Source of the DNA: Mycolicibacter sp. MU0083
GTDB taxonomy: Bacteria; Actinomycetota; Actinomycetes; Mycobacteriales; Mycobacteriaceae
Direction: 5' to 3'
DNA length: 64,000 nucleotides
Assembly (NCBI RefSeq): GCF_963378075.1
Contig: NZ_OY726394.1
Coordinates: forward strand, 3,720,001-3,784,000
Below the pieces are notes generated by a model, which was not told where the DNA came from, did not search any database, and was given only the letters and a program-made list of their open reading frames with translations. This document shows, piece by piece, positions 1-7,925 of the stretch. The translations under genes were made by a program, and so were the position numbers. Numbering within the stretch: position 1 is the stretch's first letter; the number at the start of each line of letters is the position of its first letter.

Positions 1-21
1 CGAGGAGGCCGCCCGAGGCAC

Positions 22-35
22 TAGAACGTGTTCTA
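22..35. promoter_or_regulatory. KstR operator
   Basis: TAGAACGTGTTCTA matches the KstR consensus TnnAACnnGTTnnA at every fixed position. It lies about 140 bases before the kstR start, so it should mediate autorepression. It may also control a divergent gene beyond the left edge (fadE34 in M. tuberculosis, from memory). The match is seen directly; function is inferred from the known KstR regulon. Confidence 0.85.
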
Positions 36-174
36 ATAGTGCCAGCGCAAGGGCGTCAAGTCGAACCGTTGTGGCTGGACACATGAGGTCCGGCCGGTGT
101 TGGGAGTAAGAAATTCCACTACGCGGTGCGTATCGTTATTGGCCGATAGTTCAACGGAGGGAGCCGCGCAGCAC

Positions 175-846
175 ATGTCGTCACCAGCCGACAGCACCGC
201 AGGACGCGGATCGTCCGGTCAACCGCGCGAAGTCGTCAACGTCGCCGTGCTGACCGAATCCGACCTCGGCTCCGAAGCGCAGCGCGAGCGCCGCAAACGC
301 ATTCTCGACGCCACGCTGGCGATCGCCTCCAAGGGCGGCTACGACGCGGTGCAGATGCGCGCGGTGGCCGATCGGGCCGACGTGGCGGTGGGCACCCTGT
401 ACCGCTACTTCCCGTCGAAGGTCCACCTGCTGGTGTCGGCGATGGGCCGCGAGATCGCGCGGGTGGACACCAAAACCGACCCGGTGACCTATGCCGCCAC
501 CACCCGCCACCAGCGACTCAACCTGGTGGTCAACAAGCTCAACCGCGCCATGCAGCGCAATCCGCTGCTCACCGAGGCCATGACCCGGGCGTACGTGTTC
601 GCCGACGCCTCGGCGGCCGGCGAGGTCGACCACGTCCAGAAGCTGATCGACTCGATGTTCGCCGGGGCGATGAGCGACGGCGAGCCGACCGAGGAGCAGT
701 ACCACATCTCCCGGGTGATCTCCGATGTCTGGCTGTCGAACCTGCTCGCCTGGCTGACCCGGCGGGCCTCGGCCACCGATTTCAGCACCCGACTGGACCT
801 GGCGGTCCGTCTGCTGATCGGCGACGACGACAGTCCCAAGGTCTGA
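175..846 (+). CDS. kstR: TetR-family repressor of cholesterol catabolism, KstR
   Basis: Transcriptional repressor of the sterol-degradation regulon, released by a cholesterol-derived CoA thioester. The 223-residue product carries the TetR helix-turn-helix near residues 44-90 (RRKRILDA, then ADVAVGTLYRYFPSK) and the conserved KstR ligand domain (QRNPLLTEAMTRAYVFADAS, then YHISRVISDVWLSNLLAW). The frame is open back to position 97, but the ATG at 175 follows a GGAGG at 156-160 and gives a length close to other KstR proteins (about 200). A perfect KstR box lies upstream. LacI-type and lppH genes that follow kstR in M. tuberculosis are absent; a metallo-beta-lactamase-fold gene starts 16 bases downstream. 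Identification is secure; the start is moderately sure. Confidence 0.95.
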   Translation: MSSPADSTAGRGSSGQPREVVNVAVLTESDLGSEAQRERRKRILDATLAIASKGGYDAVQMRAVADRADVAVGTLYRYFPSKVHLLVSAMGREIARVDTKTDPVTYAATTRHQRLNLVVNKLNRAMQRNPLLTEAMTRAYVFADASAAGEVDHVQKLIDSMFAGAMSDGEPTEEQYHISRVISDVWLSNLLAWLTRRASATDFSTRLDLAVRLLIGDDDSPKV

Positions 847-862
847 TTCCACGCCCCGGCTG

Positions 863-1783
863 ATGCGTCTCAAACTCGGTCGCCCCGACCTGGATCGCTA
901 CGCCCACCGGTTCGACGTCCCGCCCGCGGCGCCGGATGCGCCGCTGAGCCTGACCTGGCTCGGGGTGTCGACGGTGCTCATCGACGACGGTTCGTCGGCG
1001 CTGCTGACCGACGGCTACTTCTCCCGCCCCGGTCTGGCGCGGATCCAGTTCGGCAAGGTCGCCCCGGTGCCGGCCCGCGTCGACGGTTGTCTGGCCCGCG
1101 CCGGTATCTCCGGGCTGGCGGCGGTGGTGCCGGTGCACACCCACATCGACCACGTGCTGGATTCGGCATTGGTCGCCGAACGTACCGGTGCGCTGCTGGT
1201 GGGCGGCGAGTCGGCGGTCAACGTGGGCCGCGGCCACGGGTTGACCGAGGGCCGGCTGGTGCTCGCCACACCGAACCGGCCGATCTCGTTGGGCGCCTAC
1301 GACGTGACGCTGGTCGAATCGGAGCACTGCCCCCCGGACCGGTTCCCCGGCGACATCACCGCACCGGTCACTCCCCCGGTCCGGGCCAAGGCCTACCGCT
1401 GCGGCGAAGCGTGGTCGGCGGTGGTGGCCCACCGCCCGACGGACCGGCGGGTGCTGATGGTCGGCAGCGCCGGGTTCGTCCGGGGCTCGCTGGACGGGTA
1501 CCGGGCCGAGGTCGCCTATCTGGGGGTGGGCCAGCTCGGGCTGCAGTCCCGCCGCTACCTGACCGACTACTGGTCGGAGACGGTACGCACCGTCGGCGCC
1601 AAGACCGTGGTGTTGACCCACTGGGATGATTTCTTCCGGCCGCTGTCGAAGCCGTTGCGCGCGTTGCCCTATGCCGGCGACGACCTGGACGTGACGATGC
1701 GGGTCCTCGGGGAGCTGGCCGAGGCCGACGGGGTCGGCCTGCACCTGCCCACGGTGTGGCGACGTGAGGATCCGTGGGCCTGA
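863..1783 (+). CDS. metallo-beta-lactamase-fold hydrolase (Rv3577-like)
   Basis: Probable metal-dependent hydrolase of unknown substrate, 306 residues. The metal-binding motif HTHIDH is at residues 92-97, after a beta-strand-rich start (LTWLGVSTVLIDDG, LLTDGYFS). A later TLVESEHCPPD and the C-terminal VVLTHWDDFF could supply further ligands. There is no signal peptide, so it is cytosolic. It follows kstR by 16 bases and its last 10 bases overlap the transporter gene that follows, so the three are probably co-transcribed. This order is conserved in M. tuberculosis (Rv3577 before Rv3578, from memory). The fold assignment is firm, the substrate unknown. Confidence 0.85.
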   Translation: MRLKLGRPDLDRYAHRFDVPPAAPDAPLSLTWLGVSTVLIDDGSSALLTDGYFSRPGLARIQFGKVAPVPARVDGCLARAGISGLAAVVPVHTHIDHVLDSALVAERTGALLVGGESAVNVGRGHGLTEGRLVLATPNRPISLGAYDVTLVESEHCPPDRFPGDITAPVTPPVRAKAYRCGEAWSAVVAHRPTDRRVLMVGSAGFVRGSLDGYRAEVAYLGVGQLGLQSRRYLTDYWSETVRTVGAKTVVLTHWDDFFRPLSKPLRALPYAGDDLDVTMRVLGELAEADGVGLHLPTVWRREDPWA

Positions 1784-3024
1784 GTCTGGCTCTTGCACTG
1801 CTGGCGCTCGCCACGGTGTTGGGGTTCGCGGTGGCCCGCCCCAGGGGCTGGCCGGAAGCGTTCGCGGCGGTACCGGCCGCGGTGATCTGTGTTGCGGCAG
1901 GCGCCATCTCGGTGTCGGCCGCCCTCGCCGAAGTCGCCGCCCTGCTGCACGTGGTGGCGTTCCTGGGCGCGGTGCTGGTACTGGCCCGACTCTGCGACGA
2001 CGAGGGCCTGTTCGACGCCGCCGGGGCCGCGATGGCCCGCGCCGACGTCGGGCCGCCGCAGCATCTGTTGCGCCGGGTCTTCGTGATCGCCGCCGGCCTG
2101 ACCGCCGTGCTGAGCCTGGACGCGACGGTGGTGCTGCTGACGCCGGTGGTGCTGACGATGGTCCGCCGCCGCCGGGCACCGGTGCGCCCGCACGCGTATG
2201 CGACCGCGCACCTGGCCAACACCGCGTCGTTGCTGCTGCCGGTGTCCAACCTGACCAATCTGTTGGCGTTCCGCGAGACCGGGCTGTCGTTCGCGGAGTT
2301 CACCGCACTGATGGCGGCCCCGTGGCTGGCCGGCACCGCCGTGGTGTACCTGATCTTCCGGTGGTTCTTCCGCGCCGATCTACGCGCCACGCCGGCGCAC
2401 CCGCAAGCCGGCCCACCGCCGCCGGTCCCGGTGTTCGTGCTGGTGGTCCTGGGCCTGACGCTGGCCGGGTTCGTGGTCGCCGAGTCGTTGGGCGTGCCGC
2501 CGGCGTGGGCGGCGGTCGCCGGGGCGGCGGTGCTGGCGGTGCGCGGACTGGCGCAGCGCCGCAGCACCCCGGGCGGCATCGTGCGGGCCGCCAGCCCAAG
2601 CTTTCTGGTGTTCGTGCTGGCGCTGGGCGTGGTGGTGCGGGCCGTGGTGGACAACGGGCTGGGTGACCGGATGGCCACCCTGCTGCCGACCGGCACGGGC
2701 CTGCCGGCGTTGCTGGGGATCGCGGCAGTCGCCGCGGTACTGGCCAACGTGGTCAACAACCTGCCCGCGACGCTGGTGTTGGCGCCGTTGGTGGCCCCCG
2801 GCGGCCCGATCGCGGTGCTGGCGGTGCTGATCGGGGTCAACATCGGACCGAATCTCAGCTACACCGGATCGCTGTCGAACCTGCTGTGGCGCCGGGTGGT
2901 GCGCAGGCATCGGGTGACGGCCGGGGTGGGCGAGTACACCCGCCTGGGGCTGTGCACGGTGCCGGCCACCCTGCTGGCAGCAGTGCTGGCATTGTGGGCC
3001 GGTGCACGCCTGTTGGGGGTTTGA
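1774..3024 (+). CDS. arsB2: ArsB/NhaD-type membrane transporter
   Basis: Integral membrane protein of 416 residues in the ion transporter superfamily that includes arsenite pump ArsB; about ten hydrophobic segments are visible. Family-like stretches include LSLDATVVLLTPVVL and, near the C-terminus, ANVVNNLPATLVLAPLV, the typical NNLPA signature. In M. tuberculosis the equivalent is named arsB2, but no ArsR or ArsC gene is nearby, so arsenite as substrate is unproven. The GTG start at 1774 follows GAGGAT and overlaps the upstream stop codon, suggesting translational coupling. It ends an apparent kstR-led transcription unit. Confidence 0.85.
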   Translation: MGLSLALALLALATVLGFAVARPRGWPEAFAAVPAAVICVAAGAISVSAALAEVAALLHVVAFLGAVLVLARLCDDEGLFDAAGAAMARADVGPPQHLLRRVFVIAAGLTAVLSLDATVVLLTPVVLTMVRRRRAPVRPHAYATAHLANTASLLLPVSNLTNLLAFRETGLSFAEFTALMAAPWLAGTAVVYLIFRWFFRADLRATPAHPQAGPPPPVPVFVLVVLGLTLAGFVVAESLGVPPAWAAVAGAAVLAVRGLAQRRSTPGGIVRAASPSFLVFVLALGVVVRAVVDNGLGDRMATLLPTGTGLPALLGIAAVAAVLANVVNNLPATLVLAPLVAPGGPIAVLAVLIGVNIGPNLSYTGSLSNLLWRRVVRRHRVTAGVGEYTRLGLCTVPATLLAAVLALWAGARLLGV

Positions 3025-3117
3025 CGCCATCCCCACGGCCCGCCTCGGCCGACACGACCGATGCCCGCCACGTAACGCCGCTTTGTCTCTGTTGTGTTGT
3101 CAATGTTCGCTTTTGGG

Positions 3118-4437
3118 TCAGGCTGCGGTGAGCAGAGGCGTCAGGGTCCGGCGAGCGTGTGCGCGTAGGTGGTCGGATTTTCTGCGGGGGTGCTTCGGGT
3201 CTGGTGGCGGGATGAACCAGGGGTGACGGTCTGCGCCGAGGTAGACCTGCCAGCCGTCGTGATGGATGACGGTGTGGTGGCGCCGGCATAGCAGTACCCC
3301 GTTGTCGAGGCTGGTCACCCCGTCAGCAGTCCAGGGGCGGATGTGGTGGGCATCGCACCAGGAAGCGGGTCTGCCACAGCCGGGGAAAGCACATCCCTGA
3401 TCGCGGACGGTCAGCGCTTTGCGGATCTTGGGAGGAAACAATCGTTGACTACGTCCCACGTCCAGGGGTGCGCCGTGGGCATCGACGTGCACGGCGTCGA
3501 CGGTGGCGTCGCAGGAGATCAGTTCGGCGGTGGGGATGCTGACCGGGCCGGTGAATCCGAGCATGTCCACCGGTGGGGTCCCTGCCACGGTCGCGGCGGG
3601 GGTGGGTCGAACAAGGGTGACATGCGGTAGCACTCCGCCCGATTGTGGGCGCCCCGAACCAGATAGGTAGTCACGGATGAGTTGGCCGAATCCGTCGGCG
3701 CGGCGCCGGGCGGTGGTGCGGGGATCCGAGGAGCCGTCGGGGGCGGGTACCGGCCGACACAGGGGGTCCAGGGCGGCGTGCAGTTCTTCGCCGGTGAGTA
3801 CGTCGAGGTCGAAACTGGCTTTGATCCGGCCGTCGCGGTCGTGGGTCAGCGTCATCTCATTAAGCGCGGCGTCCTCGGCCACCGGCACCGAGCCTTCACA
3901 AGGTGCGGTCGGCGCTGCGGCGATGGCGATCGCCCGGGCTTTTCTGCCTACTGCGGCCGGGGTGGTCTCGATCATCAGTTTCGTGACCAGTCGCGCGACC
4001 TCGTCATCGGATAGCCCGACGCGGTCGGCGACGTGGCCGATCCCGACACCGACGGCATCGGCGAACTCGATGCCCACTGCTCCCAGGCGCTGGGCTCGAG
4101 TGAGTGCTGCCAGTTGCGGGGCGGCTCGCCCGACTCGCGCAGACCGGTACGCCACGGCCGGTGCGACACCGAGCCCGATCAGCAGGTCCGCGCCGGATCG
4201 CAGATGCTTGCGTGCGGGGATCCCGAGGCGCTCGGCGGCCGCGACCGCCGAGGCGATCAGGTGATCGATCAGATTGCCCAACGTCACCGCGGCCCGCAGT
4301 GCGGCCAGCAGTGGTTGTTCATCGAAGTCGCGGCGGGGGTCGTTGAGCAGTGCAGACAGTCCGCGCTGCACCCCGCAGGCGGGAGTCAGGTCGCCGATGA
4401 GCCGATCGACGAAGGCTTCGAGATCGGTAGCGTCCAT
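3118..4437 (-). CDS. DUF222/HNH endonuclease-like protein (13E12 family)
   Basis: Intact 439-residue member of the mycobacterial 13E12 repeat family: an N-terminal DUF222 region and a C-terminal HNH nuclease domain around residues 349-395 (CAFPGCG, then DAHHIRPW and LLCRRHHTVIHHDGW, with paired Zn cysteines). Biological role unknown; members recur as mobile-like repeats in mycobacteria and several are LexA-controlled. The ATG at 4437 was chosen because GGAAGG sits just upstream and the product begins MDATDLEAFVDRL as in relatives. An SOS-like box lies 30 bases upstream. A second, broken copy is at 37146-38683. Confidence 0.88.
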   Translation of the reverse strand: MDATDLEAFVDRLIGDLTPACGVQRGLSALLNDPRRDFDEQPLLAALRAAVTLGNLIDHLIASAVAAAERLGIPARKHLRSGADLLIGLGVAPAVAYRSARVGRAAPQLAALTRAQRLGAVGIEFADAVGVGIGHVADRVGLSDDEVARLVTKLMIETTPAAVGRKARAIAIAAAPTAPCEGSVPVAEDAALNEMTLTHDRDGRIKASFDLDVLTGEELHAALDPLCRPVPAPDGSSDPRTTARRRADGFGQLIRDYLSGSGRPQSGGVLPHVTLVRPTPAATVAGTPPVDMLGFTGPVSIPTAELISCDATVDAVHVDAHGAPLDVGRSQRLFPPKIRKALTVRDQGCAFPGCGRPASWCDAHHIRPWTADGVTSLDNGVLLCRRHHTVIHHDGWQVYLGADRHPWFIPPPDPKHPRRKSDHLRAHARRTLTPLLTAA

Positions 4438-4466
4438 GGCGGGTACCTTCCGAGCGATGACATTAA

Positions 4467-4482
4467 TCGAATATATGTTCGA
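4467..4482 (-). promoter_or_regulatory. LexA/SOS-box-like operator
   Basis: Read on the minus strand this is TCGAACATATATTCGA, one mismatch from the mycobacterial SOS box TCGAACnnnnGTTCGA. Its TATATT core may also serve as the -10 element. It lies 30 bases before the DUF222-HNH start codon, implying LexA repression and DNA-damage induction. Confidence 0.65.
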
Positions 4483-4514
4483 TGCTACTCGGATTTCCGC
4501 CGCCCGCAAGGCGT

Positions 4515-4530
4515 GATGTCTCAGGACATC
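4515..4530. repeat. short inverted repeat between the phosphodiesterase and DUF222-HNH genes
   Basis: GATGTC-TCAG-GACATC is a perfect six-base inverted repeat. From memory, closely similar sequence occurs at the ends of IS481/IS3-type elements, so this could be a remnant left by a departed element. No transposase remains in the 4438-4554 interval. The palindrome is seen; the origin is a guess. Confidence 0.3.
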
Positions 4531-4554
4531 GGTGACAGTCGACGCGTGGGGAGA

Positions 4555-5451
4555 TCACACCCGATAACCCCCGGGCAGCGGCATGCCCAGTTCGGCGAGC
4601 ACGGTGCGCAACCTGCTCGGATAGTCGGTGATGATGCCGTCGACGCCCACGGCGATCAGCTCGCGCATCACTGCGGGGTCGTTGACCGTCCACGGAATGA
4701 CCGACAACCCCGCCGCATGCGCCCGCTCGACGAACTTCCGATCCACCACCGCGTAGTCCGGCGACACGATGTCTGCGCCCGCCGCCACCGCCCCGTCGAT
4801 CGGATCGGATCCCCGCTCCCACAGCGCGACCAGCGGCACCGTCGGATCGATCGCACGCACCAACGCCAGCGTGCGCCAGTCGAAGCTCTGGACCTCGACG
4901 TCGCCCAGCGTTCCCGCGGCACGCGCCGCCGCCAGGATCACCTCGACCAGCCGCTGCTGATTCTCGCCATCCACCTTGGTCTCGACGTTGTAGCGCACAC
5001 CCGTGTGACGGGCCAGCGCGAAGACCTCCGGTAGCGTCGCGATCTTGTTGCCGGCCACCACTTCCGCGTGCGGGAACTCGGGCTGCGGCAACCCGCAGTC
5101 CAGGGTGCGGATCTGGGCGAGGTCCAACTCCCCCACCCGCTTGCCGACGTACGGATAGTCGGGATCGCCGGCGAACACCGGACCCGTGTCGGCGCATTTC
5201 ACCGATTCGATCGAGAGGTCATGCCAGACCAGCGGCAAACCGTCGCGGGTCAGCACGACATCCAACTCCAGTGTGCTGACACCTAATTCAAGGGATTTGG
5301 CGAACGCCCGCAGCGATTCCTCGGTGGTCTCGCCACGGCCACCGCGATGCGCCTGCAGGTCGAACCCGGAAGGTTGCGCGCCGGACGCCGGGGCCAGGCT
5401 CCCCGACACAGCCGCCAACAGCACGGCCGCCGCGACTGCGCGGCGAATCAC
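4555..5451 (-). CDS. secreted glycerophosphodiester phosphodiesterase
   Basis: Hydrolyses glycerophosphodiesters to glycerol-3-phosphate and an alcohol, probably outside the membrane. The 298-residue product starts with a Sec signal peptide (VIRRAVAAAVLLAAVSGSLA, cleavage near ASGA) and then shows the GDPD family motifs: LQAHRGGRGETTEES (catalytic His and Glu) and LELDVVLTRDGLPLVWHD (metal-binding E/D and second catalytic His). WTVNDP and a GVDGIITDYP ending are typical. The GTG at 5451 overlaps the stop of rlmB (GTGA), so it is probably translationally coupled to it. The frame is open further upstream inside rlmB, but the signal peptide fixes the start. Confidence 0.88.
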   Translation of the reverse strand: MIRRAVAAAVLLAAVSGSLAPASGAQPSGFDLQAHRGGRGETTEESLRAFAKSLELGVSTLELDVVLTRDGLPLVWHDLSIESVKCADTGPVFAGDPDYPYVGKRVGELDLAQIRTLDCGLPQPEFPHAEVVAGNKIATLPEVFALARHTGVRYNVETKVDGENQQRLVEVILAAARAAGTLGDVEVQSFDWRTLALVRAIDPTVPLVALWERGSDPIDGAVAAGADIVSPDYAVVDRKFVERAHAAGLSVIPWTVNDPAVMRELIAVGVDGIITDYPSRLRTVLAELGMPLPGGYRV

Positions 5452-6389
5452 CGCCGTTGGCGGGCGATCTCGGCCAGCACCACGCCGGCGGCCACCGACG
5501 CGTTGAGCGATTCGGTCGGACCGGCCATCGGAATCGACACGATCGCGTCGCAGTTCTGCCGGACCAGCCGGGACAGGCCCTTGCCCTCGGAGCCGACGAC
5601 CACGACCATCGGTCCGGTGCCGTCCAACTCGTCGACGACGGTGTCGCCGCCGGCGTCGAGTCCGACCACCTGCAGGCCGCGGTCCGCCCACGCCTTGAGC
5701 GTCTGGTTCAGGTTGGCCGCCCGCGCGACCGGAATCCGTGCCGCCGCACCGGCACTGGTCCGCCATGCCACTGCGGTCACCGAAGCCGACCGGCGTTGCG
5801 GAATGACCACACCGTGCCCGCCGAACGCCGCCACCGACCGCACGATGGCACCCAGATTGCGCGGGTCGGAGATGTTGTCCAACGCGACCAGCAGGGCCGG
5901 AGCCGCGTCCTGACGCGCGGCGTCCAACAGATCGTCGGGATGGGCGTAGCTGTAGGGAGGAACCTGCAGCGCGATGCCCTGATGCAGTCCGTTGGTGGTC
6001 ATCTTGTCCAAGTCGGACCGCGGAACCTCGAGAATCGGCAGCCCGGAATCTGCTGCGCGGGTTACCGATTCGGTCAGGCGCTCATCGGCTTCGGCGCCCA
6101 GCGCCACATACAGCGCGGTGGCCGGGATCCCGGCGCGCAGGCACTCGAGCACCGGGTTGCGACCCAGCACCGTCTCGCTCTCGTCGGCCCGCTTGGCCGT
6201 CCGGTAGGCACGCTGCTTAGCCGCGGCCTTGGCCGCCTTGGCGGCCGGGTGGTACTCGCGCTTGTGGGCCGGCGGAGTGGCACCGCGGCCCTCGAGCCCG
6301 CGGCGACGTTGCCCACCGGAACCGACGGTCGGGCCCTTCTTGGTGCCCGCTTTGCGGACCGCACCCTTGCGCTTGGAGTTTCCGGCCAT
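5448..6389 (-). CDS. rlmB: 23S rRNA (guanosine-2'-O)-methyltransferase RlmB/TrmH family
   Basis: SpoU/TrmH-type RNA 2'-O-methyltransferase of 313 residues; equivalent to Rv3579c. A basic N-terminal extension of about 70 residues (KRKGAVRKAGTKKG, then AAKAAKAAAKQR) precedes the substrate-binding domain (VLGRNPVLECLRAGIPATALYV). The trefoil-knot SPOUT motifs follow: ALDNISDPRNLGAIVRS, VVVGSEGKGLSRLVR and IPMAGPTESLNASVAAGVVLAE. The ATG at 6389 abuts the stop codon of cysS (TAGATG), and its own stop overlaps the phosphodiesterase start. The rRNA position modified cannot be proven from sequence; G2251 is the family expectation. Confidence 0.9.
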   Translation of the reverse strand: MAGNSKRKGAVRKAGTKKGPTVGSGGQRRRGLEGRGATPPAHKREYHPAAKAAKAAAKQRAYRTAKRADESETVLGRNPVLECLRAGIPATALYVALGAEADERLTESVTRAADSGLPILEVPRSDLDKMTTNGLHQGIALQVPPYSYAHPDDLLDAARQDAAPALLVALDNISDPRNLGAIVRSVAAFGGHGVVIPQRRSASVTAVAWRTSAGAAARIPVARAANLNQTLKAWADRGLQVVGLDAGGDTVVDELDGTGPMVVVVGSEGKGLSRLVRQNCDAIVSIPMAGPTESLNASVAAGVVLAEIARQRR

Positions 6390-7799
6390 CTACTCAGCCC
6401 CTTCGACCAGCAGTGACCATTGTGGACCGTCCCCGGTATCGGTGACCTCGATGCCGGCATCCTTGAGCCTCCCGCGGATCTCGTCGGCCAACTGCCAATC
6501 CCGTTCCGCGCGAGCCGTTTCCCGGCGTTCCAGTTCGGCGCGCACCAACACGTCCACCGCCGCCAGCGCCGCCGACTCCTGGTCCCGCGATTCCCAGCGC
6601 TCGTTGAGCGGGTCGCAGCCCAGCACGTCCATCATCGCCCGGATGGCACCCGCGGCCGCCAATGCGCCGTCGTGGTCGCCGGAGTCCAGCGCCCGGTTGC
6701 CCTCCGCGCGGGTGCGGTGCACCTCGGCCAGCGCGATCGGCACCGACAGGTCGTCGTCGAGTGCGGCGGCGAACTTCGGCGTCCAGGTGGTGAGGTCGAC
6801 GGCGCCCACCCGACTGCGGACCCGGTGCAGGAAGTCCTCGATGCCGGCATAGGCGTTGACGGCGTCGTGCAGCGCGGTCTCGGAGAACTCCAGCATCGAC
6901 CGGTAGTGGGCGCTGCCCAGGTAGTAGCGCAACTCGGCCGGCCGGACCCGCTGCAGCACCGCCGACATCGACAGCACGTTGCCCAGCGACTTGCTCATCT
7001 TCTCGCCGCCCAGGGTGACCCACCCGTTGTGCAGCCAGTAGTTCGCGAACCCGTCGCCGGCCGCGCGGCTCTGCGCGATCTCGTTCTCGTGATGCGGAAA
7101 GACCAGGTCCATACCGCCGCAGTGGATGTCGAACTCGGCGCCGAGGTAAGCCCGCGCCATCGCCGAGCACTCCAGGTGCCAACCGGGCCGGCCGGGCCCC
7201 CACGGCGTCGGCCAACTGGGCTCACCGGGCTTGGCGCCCTTCCACAGCGTGAAATCCCGCGGATCGCGTTTGCCGGTGGCCACGCCCTCGCCCTGGTGCA
7301 CGTCGTCGATGCGATGCCCGGACAGTTGCCCGTAGTCGGGGTAGCTCAGCACGTCGAAGTAGACGTCACCGTCGCCGGCGTAGGCGTGGCCGGTGTCGAT
7401 CAGGCGCGCGATCAGCTCCACCATCTGGGTGATGTGACCGGTGGCGCGCGGCTCGGCCGAGGGCGGCAGTACGCCCAGGGCCTCGTATGCGGCGGTGAAC
7501 TCCCGCTCGTGGGTGGCGGCCCACTCCCACCAGGGCCGGCCCGCAGCGGCGGCCTTGGTCAGGATCTTGTCGTCGATGTCGGTCACGTTGCGCACGAACG
7601 CGACGTCGTAGCCCCGGGCGGTGAGCCAGCGACGCAGCACGTCGAACGCCACGCCACTGCGGACGTGGCCGATGTGGGGGGCGGCCTGCACGGTGGCACC
7701 GCACAGATAGATGGACACCTGGCCGGGCCGCAGCGGGATGAAATCACGCACGGCGCCGGTTGCCGTGTCGTGCAGCCGCAGGCTGGGGCGATCGGTCAC
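6390..7799 (-). CDS. cysS: cysteinyl-tRNA synthetase
   Basis: Charges tRNA-Cys with cysteine. The 469-residue length equals that of M. tuberculosis CysS1 (from memory). Class I signatures are present: HIGH at residues 42-45 with zinc ligand Cys33 just before it (YLCGATVQAAPHIGH), HCGGMDLVFPHHENEIAQS, and KMSKS in LGGEKMSKSLGN. The paralogue MshC of mycothiol synthesis is shorter (about 410 residues). The GTG at 7799 gives MTDRPSLRLHDT and lies eight bases after a TAAGCT -10 element, consistent with a leaderless message. First gene of cysS-rlmB-phosphodiesterase. Confidence 0.95.
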   Translation of the reverse strand: MTDRPSLRLHDTATGAVRDFIPLRPGQVSIYLCGATVQAAPHIGHVRSGVAFDVLRRWLTARGYDVAFVRNVTDIDDKILTKAAAAGRPWWEWAATHEREFTAAYEALGVLPPSAEPRATGHITQMVELIARLIDTGHAYAGDGDVYFDVLSYPDYGQLSGHRIDDVHQGEGVATGKRDPRDFTLWKGAKPGEPSWPTPWGPGRPGWHLECSAMARAYLGAEFDIHCGGMDLVFPHHENEIAQSRAAGDGFANYWLHNGWVTLGGEKMSKSLGNVLSMSAVLQRVRPAELRYYLGSAHYRSMLEFSETALHDAVNAYAGIEDFLHRVRSRVGAVDLTTWTPKFAAALDDDLSVPIALAEVHRTRAEGNRALDSGDHDGALAAAGAIRAMMDVLGCDPLNERWESRDQESAALAAVDVLVRAELERRETARAERDWQLADEIRGRLKDAGIEVTDTGDGPQWSLLVEGAE

Positions 7800-7807
7800 G
7801 ACGGGCC

Positions 7808-7813
7808 AGCTTA
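7808..7813 (-). promoter_or_regulatory. -10 element of cysS, leaderless type
   Basis: TAAGCT on the minus strand fits TANNNT; eight bases separate it from the GTG start of cysS, so transcription would begin at or next to the start codon. Confidence 0.5.
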
Positions 7814-7913
7814 CCGGGCGCCAGAACCATAACCTCCACACCCGCCTTTACCAGGTGTTTCTCAGAAACAGTCGCCTCAGGCCGCATCGTTGGACAGGTG
7901 CTGGAAGGTGGCA

Positions 7914-7919
7914 TATATT
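7914..7919 (+). promoter_or_regulatory. -10 element of the Met-rich secreted protein gene
   Basis: TATATT at 7914-7919 ends six bases before the GTG start at 7926, the spacing expected of a leaderless transcript. GGAAGG at 7903-7908 is too far upstream to be a ribosome binding site. Confidence 0.55.
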
Positions 7920-7925
7920 GCGGCA

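Noticed and set aside
3025..3117. Gap between the ArsB-like gene and the DUF222-HNH end
   Set aside because: Checked for a terminator or small gene; no convincing hairpin or coding signal.
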